50,849 nucleotides of DNA from Bacillus sp. BP-3 (GTDB taxonomy: Bacteria > Bacillota > Bacilli > Bacillales > Bacillaceae_G): positions 1-50,849 of the forward strand of contig NZ_JAQOTJ010000024.1 of the NCBI RefSeq assembly GCF_028401955.1, read 5' to 3'. The notes below the pieces were generated by a model. It was not told the DNA's origin. It made no database searches and saw only the letters and a list, made by a program, of their open reading frames with translations. Positions within the stretch are counted from its first letter, which is position 1, and the number at the start of each line of letters is the position of its first letter. A program made the translations under genes and the position numbers. Of this stretch, positions 10,195-19,243 are shown in pieces.

Positions 10195-10962
10195 ATGTTG
10201 TTTGATACACATTCACATTTAAATGCAGAGCAATTTAAAGAGGATTTACAGGAAGTAATTGCAAGAATGAAAGAAGTGGGTGTTTCTTATACAGTTGTAG
10301 TTGGTTTTGATGAAGTGACCATTAAAAAGGCAATTGAATTAGCAGAAACACATGATTTCATTTATGCAGCTGTTGGTTGGCATCCTGTTGATGCAATTGA
10401 TATGACAGAAGAACATTTAGAATGGTTGGAAGAGTTAGCAGCTCATCCCAAAGTCGTTGCACTTGGTGAAATGGGCTTAGATTATCATTGGGACAAATCT
10501 CCGAAAGAAGTGCAAAAAGAAGTATTTCGTAAACAAATTAGGCTAGCAAGAAAAGTAAATTTACCAATCATTATACATAATCGAGATGCAACGCAAGACA
10601 TCGTAGATATTTTAAAAGAAGAAAATGCATCCGAAGTAGGAGGGATCATGCATTGTTTTAGTGGCAGTGTTGAAGTTGCAAAACAATGCGTGGAGATGAA
10701 CTTTCTTATTTCATTAGGCGGTCCAGTAACCTTTAAAAATGCAAAGAAACCAAAAGAAGTTGCGATGGAAATTCCAATGGAACAACTTTTAATCGAAACA
10801 GATTGTCCATATTTAACTCCTCATCCGTTTCGTGGACAACGAAATGAACCAAGCTATGTAAAGCTTGTTGCAGAGGAAATTGCAAAATTAAAAGGATTAT
10901 CTTATGAAGAAGTAGCGATTAAAACAACAGAAAATGCAAAAAAACTATTCGGCATTCAATAA
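10195..10962 (+). CDS. yabD: TatD family metal-dependent hydrolase
   Basis: A 255-residue TIM-barrel metallohydrolase. Metal ligands are visible as DTHSHLN at the N-terminus, GEMGLDYHW, IIHNRDA, MHCFSGS and ETDCPYLTPHPFRG. Family members have DNase activity in E. coli and yeast; the substrate of the Bacillus enzyme is not settled. Strong RBS AAAGGAG before the ATG. It lies between metS and yabE as in B. subtilis, where it is called yabD. Confidence 0.93.
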   Translation: MLFDTHSHLNAEQFKEDLQEVIARMKEVGVSYTVVVGFDEVTIKKAIELAETHDFIYAAVGWHPVDAIDMTEEHLEWLEELAAHPKVVALGEMGLDYHWDKSPKEVQKEVFRKQIRLARKVNLPIIIHNRDATQDIVDILKEENASEVGGIMHCFSGSVEVAKQCVEMNFLISLGGPVTFKNAKKPKEVAMEIPMEQLLIETDCPYLTPHPFRGQRNEPSYVKLVAEEIAKLKGLSYEEVAIKTTENAKKLFGIQ

Positions 10963-10970
10963 TGGGAAGT

Positions 10971-10996
10971 AGGGGGGGGAATTCCTCCCCTTTTTC
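10971..10996 (+). terminator. Terminator after yabD
   Basis: A G-rich arm (GGGGGGG) pairs with CCTCCCC across a short GAATT loop, allowing one G-U pair, followed by TTTTTC. Confidence 0.7.
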
Positions 10997-11095
10997 TCCC
11001 TTCACCTATGTTTATCTTCAGATGAGTAACACTACTAGAAATAGTAGGAGAATGAGAGTTAATAATTCTGATCTAGACAGGGAGGGTATTTTATT

Positions 11096-12289
11096 GTGAT
11101 TGCAAATGCTAAAAGTTTATTATCCAGGTTAGAAGTGAGCAAAAAGTTAGCAGTAAGATTTACGAGTGCATTAATTATTTCAGGATCTGTTGGGACAGTA
11201 GCGTATGCGGGGACAACAGATAAAATAACTGTTGAAGTAGATGGAAAGAAACAAGAAATTTATACACATGCGAATACTATAAGTGAGTTGTTGCAGGAAG
11301 AAAAGATTCAAGTGGCAGAAAAAGATTATATATATCCAGCACTTTCTACGAAAATTAAGGGTGAAATGAAAGTAGTTGTAGAAAAGGCGAGGCCATTTAT
11401 GATTATAGTGAATGGAAAAGGGAAACAAGTACAATCAACAGCAAAAACAGTAAAAGATTTGTTAGTAGAAGAACATATTGAAATGAGTGAACATGATAAA
11501 GTATATCCTAGTTTGCATACATCGTTGGAAGGTACTCAAAAAATCATGATTCAAAAAGCATTCCCGGTTACATTACATGTTGGCGGTCAAGAACAACATG
11601 TATGGTCGACTTCGACTACTGTCGCTAACTTTTTGAAAGAACGACAAGTATCACTAAATGAAATGGATAGGGTGGAACCAGCTTTACAGGAAGTGATGCA
11701 GCAAAATATGAAGGTCAAAGTGGTTCGAGTAGAAAAAGTAAGCGATGCAGTGGAAGAGCCAATTCCTTTTACTGAAGTGAAACAAGAAGATTCTTCACTC
11801 CGTAAGGGAACAGAAAAGGTGATTCAAGAAGGAATAGAAGGAAAAAAGAAGAAGGTATTTGCAGTCATCAAAGAGAATGGAAATGAAGTTTTAAGAAACT
11901 TACAGAAAGAAGAAATAGTACAAGAAGAAAAAAATCGTATTGTAGCTGTTGGCACAAAAGAAGAAGAGCCAATTTTAGGTGATGCAGAAGGTGTAGTTGC
12001 TAACGAATTTTATGTGCAAGCAACGGCGTATTCCCCGTACTGCGGCGGATGCCAAGGTGTAAGCGCAGGAGGTTATAATTATAAGGCAAATCCAAATATG
12101 AAATTAATTGCAGTAGATCCACAGATTATTCCTCTTGGAACAAAGGTATGGGTAGAAGGATACGGATATGCAGTTGCTGGTGATACGGGCGGGGCGATTA
12201 AAGGGAATCGTATTGATGTTCTTATGCCAACAGAATCACAGGCAGAAGCTTGGGGAAGAAAACAAGTGAAGATTAAAGTGTTACAATAA
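11096..12289 (+). CDS. yabE: Secreted cell-wall protein YabE (DUF348, G5 and 3D domains)
   Basis: A 397-residue exported protein. An N-terminal signal or anchor (about residues 15-40, ending VAYAG) is followed by three DUF348 repeats (about 42-95, 100-155, 157-215), a G5-like segment (about 220-290) and a C-terminal 3D domain with its aspartates in AVDPQIIPLGTKV and AGDTGGAIKGNRIDV. The 3D domain resembles the MltA/RpfB-type lytic fold, so it is probably a peptidoglycan hydrolase. GTG 11096 follows GGAGGG. In B. subtilis yabE is silenced by an antisense RNA under ECF sigma factors; I saw no matching ECF promoter downstream here. Confidence 0.92.
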   Translation: MIANAKSLLSRLEVSKKLAVRFTSALIISGSVGTVAYAGTTDKITVEVDGKKQEIYTHANTISELLQEEKIQVAEKDYIYPALSTKIKGEMKVVVEKARPFMIIVNGKGKQVQSTAKTVKDLLVEEHIEMSEHDKVYPSLHTSLEGTQKIMIQKAFPVTLHVGGQEQHVWSTSTTVANFLKERQVSLNEMDRVEPALQEVMQQNMKVKVVRVEKVSDAVEEPIPFTEVKQEDSSLRKGTEKVIQEGIEGKKKKVFAVIKENGNEVLRNLQKEEIVQEEKNRIVAVGTKEEEPILGDAEGVVANEFYVQATAYSPYCGGCQGVSAGGYNYKANPNMKLIAVDPQIIPLGTKVWVEGYGYAVAGDTGGAIKGNRIDVLMPTESQAEAWGRKQVKIKVLQ

Positions 12290-12296
12290 TAGGGTA

Positions 12297-12328
12297 AGCA
12301 GAGGAATTTTTTCTCCTCTGCTTTTTAA
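12297..12328 (+). terminator. Terminator after yabE
   Basis: AGCAGAGGA pairs with TCCTCTGCT and is followed by TTTTT. Confidence 0.9.
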
Positions 12329-12415
12329 ATTGTATGAACTAGGAAAATAATAATGGAAAAATAGGCGTTTTTTTGTTTTACTAATTAGAGATGTGAAATG
12401 AGTGTGGAGGAAGTT

Positions 12416-13851
<1,436 letters not shown>

Positions 13852-13857
13852 TAATAC

Positions 13858-14098
13858 TCCCACCTCAAAATTTGGCGAAAGCACTGTCCAGTTCCAGTGG
13901 CTAGAATGTTCGGTGGCTTCGCTTCTTCCTATGAGGTAAAAAACACCTCTACGTCAGAAGCTCCATCCTCCTCACATTCTGGGCGATCCACTTCCACATT
14001 TCTTTGTTGTCCAGTTTCAGTGGCTAGAATGTTCGGTGGGAGATAAATTGCTGGCATGCGCCTCATTGGTGGGGGCTGATTAAAGTTTCATTTTATAT
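13858..14098. repeat. Repeat-rich intergenic element between ksgA and yabG
   Basis: About 240 non-coding bases. Two direct repeats of 32 bases, 13885-13916 and 14008-14039, share CAGTGGCTAGAATGTTCGGT and differ at one position (TTCC versus TTTC). The segment ends with a minus-strand copy of the ATAAAGTGAAACTTC core (14068-14096). It looks like a composite of B. cereus group interspersed repeats or a small non-autonomous element. No transposase gene and no clear terminal inverted repeats are seen. Confidence 0.6.
14068..14096 (-). repeat. Interspersed repeat core, copy e
   Basis: Minus strand reads ATAAAATGAAACTTTAATCA followed by GCCCCCACC, a diverged copy of the core seen at 322, 26964, 35645 and 40131. 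Confidence 0.5.
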
Positions 14099-14106
14099 AA
14101 AATGTA

Positions 14107-14136
14107 AAAGGTAGCTCGTTTTGAGTTACCTTTTTT
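14107..14136 (+). terminator. Terminator upstream of yabG
   Basis: AAAGGTAGCTC pairs with GAGTTACCTTT (one G-U pair) and is followed by more T residues. It would end transcripts from ksgA. Confidence 0.85.
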
Positions 14137-14138
14137 GT

Positions 14139-14166
14139 CACCTTTTTCCTATAAGTTCATAGGCTA
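14139..14166 (+). promoter_or_regulatory. Candidate sigma-K promoter of yabG
   Basis: CATAGGCTA at 14158-14166 fits the sigma-K -10 pattern CATANNNTA exactly. CACC at 14139-14142 supplies the AC of the -35, about 15 bases upstream. yabG is a sigma-K gene in B. subtilis, which supports the call. Confidence 0.65.
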
Positions 14167-14215
14167 AAACAGAACGTAGTGAGTTATATGTCCCTACGAG
14201 TTTGGAGGTAAAAGG

Positions 14216-15079
14216 ATGGCTGTACACGTTGGAGATTTAGTGGAGAGAAAGTCTTATAAGCGCGACCTTCTTTTTCGAGTAACAGAAATAAAAGACACAA
14301 TAGCAATTTTGTTTGGGGAAGAATTTCGGCTCGTAGCAGATGCACCCATAGAAGATTTAGTTCTTGTCGATCAAAGGGATTACACGAAAAGAGTGAAGCA
14401 GGAACGAGAAACAATGGAAAAGACATATCGTTTATTTCAACAAGATTATGTATTAATGAGAGAGCGCCAAGAATATCAGTCAACAGGCGGCTATGCAAAT
14501 GAAGTAAATTATTTTCAAATGCCAGGTAAAGTGCTTCATCTTGATGGAGATCCTTTATATTTAAGAAAATGTTTAGATTTATATACGAAAATAGGTGTGC
14601 CTGTACAGGGAATTCATTGTAAAGAAACGGAGATGCAAGAGAAGGTTCTAGATTTAATTGAGCATGCTCGTCCTGATATCTTAGTAATTACCGGGCATGA
14701 CGCTTATACAAAATCAAAGGGAGAAATGGGAAATTTAGCAGCTTATCGTCATTCTAAGCATTTTGTACAGGCTGTACGTACAGTACGAAAAAAGTATCCT
14801 TCATTAGATCACCCTGTTATTTTTGCTGGGGCGTGTCAATCGCATTTTGAAGCTCTAATTCGAGCCGGGGCAAATTTTGCAAGTTCTCCGTCCCGCGTTA
14901 ATATTCATGCGTTAGATCCAGTGTATGTTGTAGCAAAAGTGAGCTTTACATCTTTTATGGAACGAGTTAATGTTTGGGATGTCATACGCAATACAGTAAC
15001 CGGTGAGAAGGGGCTTGGCGGAATTGAAACAAAAGGAATTTTACGAACAGGATTGCCCTTTCAATATTATGAAGAGTGA
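14216..15079 (+). CDS. yabG: Sporulation-specific protease YabG
   Basis: A 287-residue protein, close to the 290 residues of B. subtilis YabG, a mother-cell cysteine-type protease that trims spore coat proteins such as SpoIVA and SafA and enables coat cross-linking. The family blocks ILVITGHDAYTKSKG, AYRHSKHFVQAV, FAGACQSHFEALIRAGANFA and SSPSRVNIHALDP are present, and the conserved His and Cys (GHDAY, GACQSH) are the likely catalytic residues. Strong GGAGG before ATG. Candidate sigma-K promoter immediately upstream. Confidence 0.94.
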   Translation: MAVHVGDLVERKSYKRDLLFRVTEIKDTIAILFGEEFRLVADAPIEDLVLVDQRDYTKRVKQERETMEKTYRLFQQDYVLMRERQEYQSTGGYANEVNYFQMPGKVLHLDGDPLYLRKCLDLYTKIGVPVQGIHCKETEMQEKVLDLIEHARPDILVITGHDAYTKSKGEMGNLAAYRHSKHFVQAVRTVRKKYPSLDHPVIFAGACQSHFEALIRAGANFASSPSRVNIHALDPVYVVAKVSFTSFMERVNVWDVIRNTVTGEKGLGGIETKGILRTGLPFQYYEE

Positions 15080-15218
15080 GCAAGGTAAGTATTTGCCTTG
15101 CTTTTTATGTACACGCTTTTGGGGAATTGGATAAAAAAGTATAAGAACGTACAGACTATATATGTATGACTTGTATTTCTATACTTTCCATTCCAATAAC
15201 AGCGAGGTGTAGCATGAT

Positions 15219-15494
15219 ATGTCAAAACGTTTAGATGAAATTAAAAGTGCTTTGGATCATCATCTTGGTCAGAGGCTTATGCTAAAAGCAAATAGTGGAA
15301 GAAGAAAGACGATAGAACGGTCTGGTGTGTTAGCAGAAACATACCGTTCTGTTTTTGTAGTTCAACTTGATCAACAGGAAGATACATTTCAGCGTGTTTC
15401 TTATAGTTATGCAGACGTATTAACAGAAACTGTTGAGCTTACATTTTATGATGCACAAGATAATGAAATTATGTTAGGTGAACAATCTGTTTAA
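15219..15494 (+). CDS. veg: Veg protein
   Basis: A 91-residue small protein, strongly conserved across Bacillus ([33 protein letters not shown]). B. subtilis Veg is very highly expressed; it promotes biofilm formation by interfering with SinR and affects spore outgrowth. ATG 15219 gives the family N-terminus MSKRLDEIK; the overlapping ATG 15214 is in another frame. RBS GCGAGGTG lies 7-9 bases upstream. I could not identify a clear promoter, although veg is known for a strong one in B. subtilis. Confidence 0.92.
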   Translation: MSKRLDEIKSALDHHLGQRLMLKANSGRRKTIERSGVLAETYRSVFVVQLDQQEDTFQRVSYSYADVLTETVELTFYDAQDNEIMLGEQSV

Positions 15495-15525
15495 GGATGG
15501 TTTTTTGTTACATATATTTTCCAGA

Positions 15526-15554
15526 GTTGAAGGGATTCGTAGTGTCACATACTA
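15526..15554 (+). promoter_or_regulatory. Candidate sigma-G promoter of sspF
   Basis: CATACTA at 15548-15554 is a perfect sigma-G -10. The -35 (GTTGA, 17 bases upstream) is a poor match. sspF is a forespore sigma-G gene in B. subtilis. Confidence 0.5.
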
Positions 15555-15585
15555 AATATACCGTAGCGATAAAGGGGGACTTGCG

Positions 15586-15765
15586 TTGAGTAGACGAAGA
15601 GGAGTCATGTCGAATAAATTTAAAGAAGAGCTTGCAAAAGAGCTTGGATTTTATGATGTCGTGCAAAAAGAAGGATGGGGCGGAATTCGTGCGAAAGATG
15701 CTGGTAATATGGTTAAGCGTGCAATTGAAATTGCAGAGCAACAATTGATGAAACAAAACCAGTAA
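15586..15765 (+). CDS. sspF: Alpha/beta-type small acid-soluble spore protein SspF
   Basis: A 59-residue alpha/beta SASP-family protein nearly identical in layout to B. subtilis SspF ([20 protein letters not shown], then [20 protein letters not shown] and AEQQ). These proteins coat spore DNA; SspF is a minor member of the family. TTG 15586 is used as start: it has GGGGG 7 bases upstream and aligns with the B. subtilis N-terminus. The gene falls below a 60-residue ORF cutoff. Followed by a strong terminator. Confidence 0.93.
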   Translation: MSRRRGVMSNKFKEELAKELGFYDVVQKEGWGGIRAKDAGNMVKRAIEIAEQQLMKQNQ

Positions 15766-15791
15766 CAGTAAGATACTTCTATGCTACGGTG

Positions 15792-15818
15792 GCCGAGGAG
15801 ATATTCCTCGGCTTTTTG
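15792..15818 (+). terminator. Terminator after sspF
   Basis: A perfect 8-bp stem GCCGAGGA/TCCTCGGC with a 5-base loop is followed by TTTTT. Confidence 0.93.
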
Positions 15819-15961
15819 CACGCGAAAAAGTTGTATTCATAGTGTATAAGTAGTTTCATTCTTGATGCTTTTCGTTATAATTAGGAAAGTGTCATCGTTC
15901 TACTATAAATTTATGGTAAAATAAACGATAAAAGATTGAGTACATAGAGTAGGTGAATAGA

Positions 15962-16831
15962 TTGAAGCTACTGGTTAAAGCATCAGCAAAGATTAATTTG
16001 TCGTTAGATGTACTAGGAAAAAGACCGGACGGTTATCATGAAGTTAAAATGATTATGACAACAATTGATTTAGCAGATCGGTTAGAACTAACAGAGTTAT
16101 CTGAAGACCGGATTGAAATTGTATCTCATAACCGTTATGTGCCAGACGACCAAAGAAATTTAGCTTATCAGGCGGCAAAATTGTTAAAGGAACGCTTTCA
16201 AGTAAAAAAAGGGGTATCTATTGCAATTGAAAAAACGATTCCAGTTGCAGCGGGATTAGCAGGTGGAAGCAGCGATGCAGCTGCAGCATTAAGGGGCCTG
16301 AATCAATTGTGGAATCTCGGACTTACAATTGATGAACTTGCAGAACTAGGTGCAGAGATTGGATCAGATGTATCGTTTTGTGTATATGGAGGAACTGCCA
16401 TTGCAACAGGTCGTGGAGAGAAAATTGAACATATAAAGACACCTCCTTCTTGCTGGGTTATTTTGGCCAAGCCACATATTGGTGTATCAACAGCTGACGT
16501 ATATGGGAATTTAAATTTAAATCGTGTAACACATCCAGATGTAAATCGTATGGTTGAAGCGATTCAAAATGGTGATTATGAAGGGATTTGTCAAGCTGTT
16601 GGCAATGTGTTAGAGGATGTAACATTCTCTATGCATCCTGAAGTTGCACATATTAAAGCTCAGATGAAACGTTTCGGTGCAGATGCGGTATTAATGAGCG
16701 GTAGCGGTCCAACAGTTTTTGGTTTAGTCCATCACGATTCACGTATGCACCGCATTTACAACGGTTTAAAAGGATTTTGTGATCAAGTATACGCAGTTCG
16801 TTTGTTAGGAGAGCGAGAAGTTCTTGAATAA
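15962..16831 (+). CDS. ispE: 4-diphosphocytidyl-2-C-methyl-D-erythritol kinase
   Basis: A 289-residue GHMP kinase of the non-mevalonate (MEP) isoprenoid pathway, phosphorylating CDP-ME. The ATP-binding loop is [19 protein letters not shown] and the C-terminal GHMP motif is [14 protein letters not shown] 15962 is the best start: AGGTGA lies 6 bases upstream and the product matches the 289-residue B. subtilis enzyme. GTG 15953 would leave the gene without an RBS. A possible extended -10 (TGGTAAAAT, 15914-15922) precedes it. purR follows after 54 bases. Confidence 0.96.
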   Translation: MKLLVKASAKINLSLDVLGKRPDGYHEVKMIMTTIDLADRLELTELSEDRIEIVSHNRYVPDDQRNLAYQAAKLLKERFQVKKGVSIAIEKTIPVAAGLAGGSSDAAAALRGLNQLWNLGLTIDELAELGAEIGSDVSFCVYGGTAIATGRGEKIEHIKTPPSCWVILAKPHIGVSTADVYGNLNLNRVTHPDVNRMVEAIQNGDYEGICQAVGNVLEDVTFSMHPEVAHIKAQMKRFGADAVLMSGSGPTVFGLVHHDSRMHRIYNGLKGFCDQVYAVRLLGEREVLE

Positions 16832-16885
16832 AGCCGTATAATAAGTTATGATTTGTTTAAAATATTCGTAATTTGAGGTGAGAGC

Positions 16886-17734
16886 ATGAAAATTAGACGA
16901 AGTACAAGGTTAGTCGATATGACTTATTATTTGCTTCAAAACCCTCGTCAGTTAGTTTCTCTCACTTTTTTTGCTGAACGGTATCAGTCTGCTAAATCTT
17001 CTATTAGTGAAGATTTAGTTATTATTAAACAAACGTTTGAACAACAAGGGGTCGGCACATTACAAACGGTACCAGGTGCAGCAGGAGGAGTGAAGTATAT
17101 CCCATATATAAGTCAGGAAGAAGCGAAGCAAATTATTAATGAGCTTTGTAAATTATTTGAGAATCCTGATCGTATTCTGCCAGGCGGTTATTTATATATG
17201 ACGGATCTTTTAAGTAACCCGCGTTACATTAATGGTGCAGGGAGACTTTTTGCTTCTGTATTCGCAAGACAGCCGATTGACGCTGTTATGACAGTTGCGA
17301 CGAAAGGGATTCCTTTGGCGTATGCAGTAGCCAATTATTTAGATGTCCCAGTCGTAATTGCTAGAAAAGATAATAAAGTAACAGAAGGACCGACAGTAAG
17401 TATTAATTATGTATCAGGCTCTTCTAAGCGTATTCAAACGATGACATTGGCAAAACGTAGTCTTCCAGAGGGTGCGAATGTATTAATTATCGATGATTTT
17501 ATGAAGGCCGGCGGAACCGTACAAGGTATGATGAGTATGCTTGAAGAATTTAATGCAAATGTTGTTGGTATTGGAGTTTTAGTGGAATCAAGTGATATTG
17601 AGGAAAGACTTGTCGATAACTTTATTTCATTAATTCGCCTGTCTGAAGTAGATGTGAGAGAAAAGACGATTCAAGTGGAAAAAGGAAATTATTCTTTAAG
17701 TCCATTTACTGACATGATTGTAGAAGTTGAATAA
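16886..17734 (+). CDS. purR: Purine operon repressor PurR
   Basis: A 282-residue Gram-positive PurR. The N-terminal winged-helix domain (about 1-75, MKIRRSTRLVDMTYYLLQNP) is followed by a phosphoribosyltransferase-like domain with the PRPP motif VLIIDDFMKAGGT. PurR represses purine synthesis and transport genes, and PRPP relieves repression when purines are scarce. RBS GAGGTGAG. Upstream sequence shows no convincing PurBox pair. Two hairpins with T runs follow. Confidence 0.97.
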   Translation: MKIRRSTRLVDMTYYLLQNPRQLVSLTFFAERYQSAKSSISEDLVIIKQTFEQQGVGTLQTVPGAAGGVKYIPYISQEEAKQIINELCKLFENPDRILPGGYLYMTDLLSNPRYINGAGRLFASVFARQPIDAVMTVATKGIPLAYAVANYLDVPVVIARKDNKVTEGPTVSINYVSGSSKRIQTMTLAKRSLPEGANVLIIDDFMKAGGTVQGMMSMLEEFNANVVGIGVLVESSDIEERLVDNFISLIRLSEVDVREKTIQVEKGNYSLSPFTDMIVEVE

Positions 17735-17737
17735 GAT

Positions 17738-17765
17738 AAACAATCTTTTTAATAGATTGTTTTAA
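17738..17765 (+). terminator. First hairpin after purR
   Basis: AAACAATCT pairs with AGATTGTTT, followed by only a short T tract. It is AT-rich, so probably a partial terminator. Confidence 0.5.
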
Positions 17766-17792
17766 AGGGGATACTGTTCGTCAGAGTGAGGG

Positions 17793-17824
17793 AAAAGATA
17801 AAGCGACTGCTTTATCTTTTTTTA
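17793..17824 (+). terminator. Terminator after purR
   Basis: An 11-bp perfect stem (AAAGATAAAGC and GCTTTATCTTT) with a 4-base loop runs into a T tract. Confidence 0.88.
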
Positions 17825-17918
17825 TAAAGTGAAACTGTTATCGGTGGGGATGTTTTATATTGATTGATAATAAGCTTTTACCAGTTAGGTACTTTGGCAT
17901 GTTATTTGTGAACATTAG

Positions 17919-17970
17919 GTTTTAGCAGGTGATAAGCTCCCAACTTTGGAGGCTTATCACCTGCTAAAAC
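17919..17970. repeat. Large perfect palindrome upstream of ridA
   Basis: GTTTTAGCAGGTGATAAGC (17919-17937) is exactly complementary to GCTTATCACCTGCTAAAAC (17952-17970), a 19-bp perfect stem with a 14-base centre whose ends (CTCC, GGAG) can partly pair. Weaker symmetry continues outward. There is no T run, so it is not a typical terminator. It lies 65 bases before ridA. Function unknown: possible palindromic repeat element or 5'-UTR structure. Confidence 0.8.
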
Positions 17971-18035
17971 AATAGGTTCCTTATTAGGGGTAGCTTGTAA
18001 AAGCAGGATAAAAAAATATAAAAGGGTGAGGAACG

Positions 18036-18410
18036 ATGAAAGTAGTTCAAACAAATGAAGCGCCGCAGGCGATTGGTCCATATTCACAAGGTATGATTGT
18101 AAATAATATGTTTTACAGTTCAGGACAAATTCCTATGACGGTAAATGGTGAAGTTGTGACTGGGGATGTAAAGGAACAAACAGAGCAAGTGTTTCAAAAT
18201 TTAAATGCAGTATTAACAGAAGCGGGAGCATCGTTTGAGACGGTGGTAAAAGCAACTGTATTCTTAAAAGATATGAATGATTTTGATGCGGTAAACGAAG
18301 TATATAGTACATATTTTTCTACGAATAAACCAGCACGCTCTTGTGTACAAGTAGTGAAACTACCGAAAGATGTATCCGTTGAAATTGAAGTTATTGCCCT
18401 TGTAAAATAA
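18036..18410 (+). CDS. ridA: RidA family enamine/imine deaminase (YabJ)
   Basis: A 124-residue trimeric RidA/YjgF protein that hydrolyses reactive 2-aminoacrylate-type enamines. Family signatures are [11 protein letters not shown] at the N-terminus, SGQIPM, and [20 protein letters not shown] with the active-site arginine. In B. subtilis yabJ follows purR and affects purR-dependent purine regulation. RBS GGTGAGG 6-7 bases before ATG. A large hairpin lies just upstream. Confidence 0.96.
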   Translation: MKVVQTNEAPQAIGPYSQGMIVNNMFYSSGQIPMTVNGEVVTGDVKEQTEQVFQNLNAVLTEAGASFETVVKATVFLKDMNDFDAVNEVYSTYFSTNKPARSCVQVVKLPKDVSVEIEVIALVK

Positions 18411-18490
18411 GGAATTGTAAGCGATAACTTATGTTCATTTATATATTTCACTTATATAAAAATTTTTATCTTAAAAATTTTTGAAAAATT

Positions 18491-18517
18491 GAAGGAAAAA
18501 TAGAACATTTGTGGAAT
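18491..18517 (+). promoter_or_regulatory. Sigma-H promoter of spoVG
   Basis: GAAGGAAAA at 18491-18499 fits the sigma-H -35 (RNAGGAWWW) and GTGGAAT at 18511-18517 fits the -10 (RNNGAAT), with 11 bases between. The B. subtilis spoVG promoter, a classic sigma-H promoter, has the same GTGGAAT -10. The very AT-rich block upstream (18440-18490) corresponds to the region bound by AbrB there. Confidence 0.85.
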
Positions 18518-18562
18518 TTATAGAAATATATCGCTTATTTAGAAAAGGGTGGTGAACACAAG

Positions 18563-18856
18563 ATGGAAGTGACTGACGTAAGATTACGCCGCGTAAACAC
18601 AGAAGGGCGCATGCGAGCGATTGCCTCTATTACACTAGACCACGAATTTGTTGTTCATGATATTCGTGTAATTGATGGCAATAATGGATTATTTGTAGCA
18701 ATGCCAAGTAAACGTACTCCGGATGGAGAGTTCCGTGATATTGCTCATCCAATTAATTCTAATACTCGTTCTAAGATTCAAGATGCGGTTTTAACTGAGT
18801 ATCACCGTTTAGGCGAGTTAGAGGAAGTTGAGTTTGAAGAAGCTGGAGCTTCGTAA
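18563..18856 (+). CDS. spoVG: SpoVG, RNA-binding regulator of sporulation and septation
   Basis: A 97-residue SpoVG protein with the conserved [20 protein letters not shown] start and the [20 protein letters not shown] core. SpoVG binds nucleic acid and influences asymmetric septation, cortex formation and, in other Firmicutes, virulence and capsule genes. The RBS (GGTGGTG) is about 10 bases from ATG. Transcribed from the sigma-H promoter at 18491-18517; in B. subtilis AbrB represses it, and abrB itself lies in this window. Confidence 0.97.
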   Translation: MEVTDVRLRRVNTEGRMRAIASITLDHEFVVHDIRVIDGNNGLFVAMPSKRTPDGEFRDIAHPINSNTRSKIQDAVLTEYHRLGELEEVEFEEAGAS

Positions 18857-18868
18857 AATTCGAATAAG

Positions 18869-18897
18869 AAGAGCTCTAAAAGAAGAGCTCTATAATT
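18869..18897 (+). terminator. Hairpin after spoVG
   Basis: Two copies of the self-complementary AGAGCTCT, separated by AAAAGA, can pair. The tail ATAATTTT is a weak T tract. It may act together with the stronger hairpin 10 bases further on. Confidence 0.5.
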
Positions 18898-18901
18898 TTG
18901 G

Positions 18902-18940
18902 CAAACTCCTGTAAGCATTTACAGGAGTTTGTTGTTGTTT
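18902..18940 (+). terminator. Terminator after spoVG
   Basis: A 12-bp perfect stem (CAAACTCCTGTA and TACAGGAGTTTG) with a 7-base loop is followed by TTGTTGTTT. Confidence 0.8.
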
Positions 18941-19243
18941 CCATATATTATATAAATCGATTTTGATTGTTCAACATACAAGCCGAGATTGTGCGTGGCC
19001 AGGTGCGCGATTCCCCTAAAGAAGAGGTTTTTATATCGTTTTTTTTCAATTTGTATCTATAGCAGCTACCTCAATTTTTCGTGAAAAAGGAATAGTATAG
19101 CTTATTTCATAAAAAGATATGAAATACTAAAACATTATATAAAAGTTATGGTAAAATTTAATAGTTATAAGGTGTTTCTTGAAATATATAGTTATTTAGG
19201 ATAATATCTTTAATGGATAAATAGGTTGCGATGGAGGGTCTAT
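18941..19243. other. Intergenic region spoVG-glmU
   Basis: About 300 bases with no credible gene. It contains minus-strand repeat copy 3 (18978-19046), then AT-rich sequence with a possible extended -10 for glmU (TGGTAAAAT, 19149-19157) lacking a clear -35. Confidence 0.5.
18978..19046 (-). repeat. Structured interspersed repeat, copy 3
   Basis: Minus strand reads AACGATATAAAAACCTCTTC, TTTAGGGGAATCGCGCACCT and GGCCACGCA, aligning with copy 2 at 7657-7712 over about 55 bases with substitutions and small gaps. It is in the opposite orientation to copies 1 and 2. Confidence 0.55.

Noticed and set aside
12329-12415. ECF-sigma promoter for a yabE antisense RNA, as in B. subtilis
   Set aside because: The minus strand shows no TGAAAC-type -35 with a CGTC/CGTA -10 at suitable spacing.
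16832-16885. PurBox pair controlling purR
   Set aside because: The only CGAA-like matches deviate strongly from the known PurBox and have no correctly placed partner.
17902-18087. 61-residue minus-strand frame over the palindrome upstream of ridA
   Set aside because: It spans the hairpin and the start of ridA, has no RBS and resembles no family.
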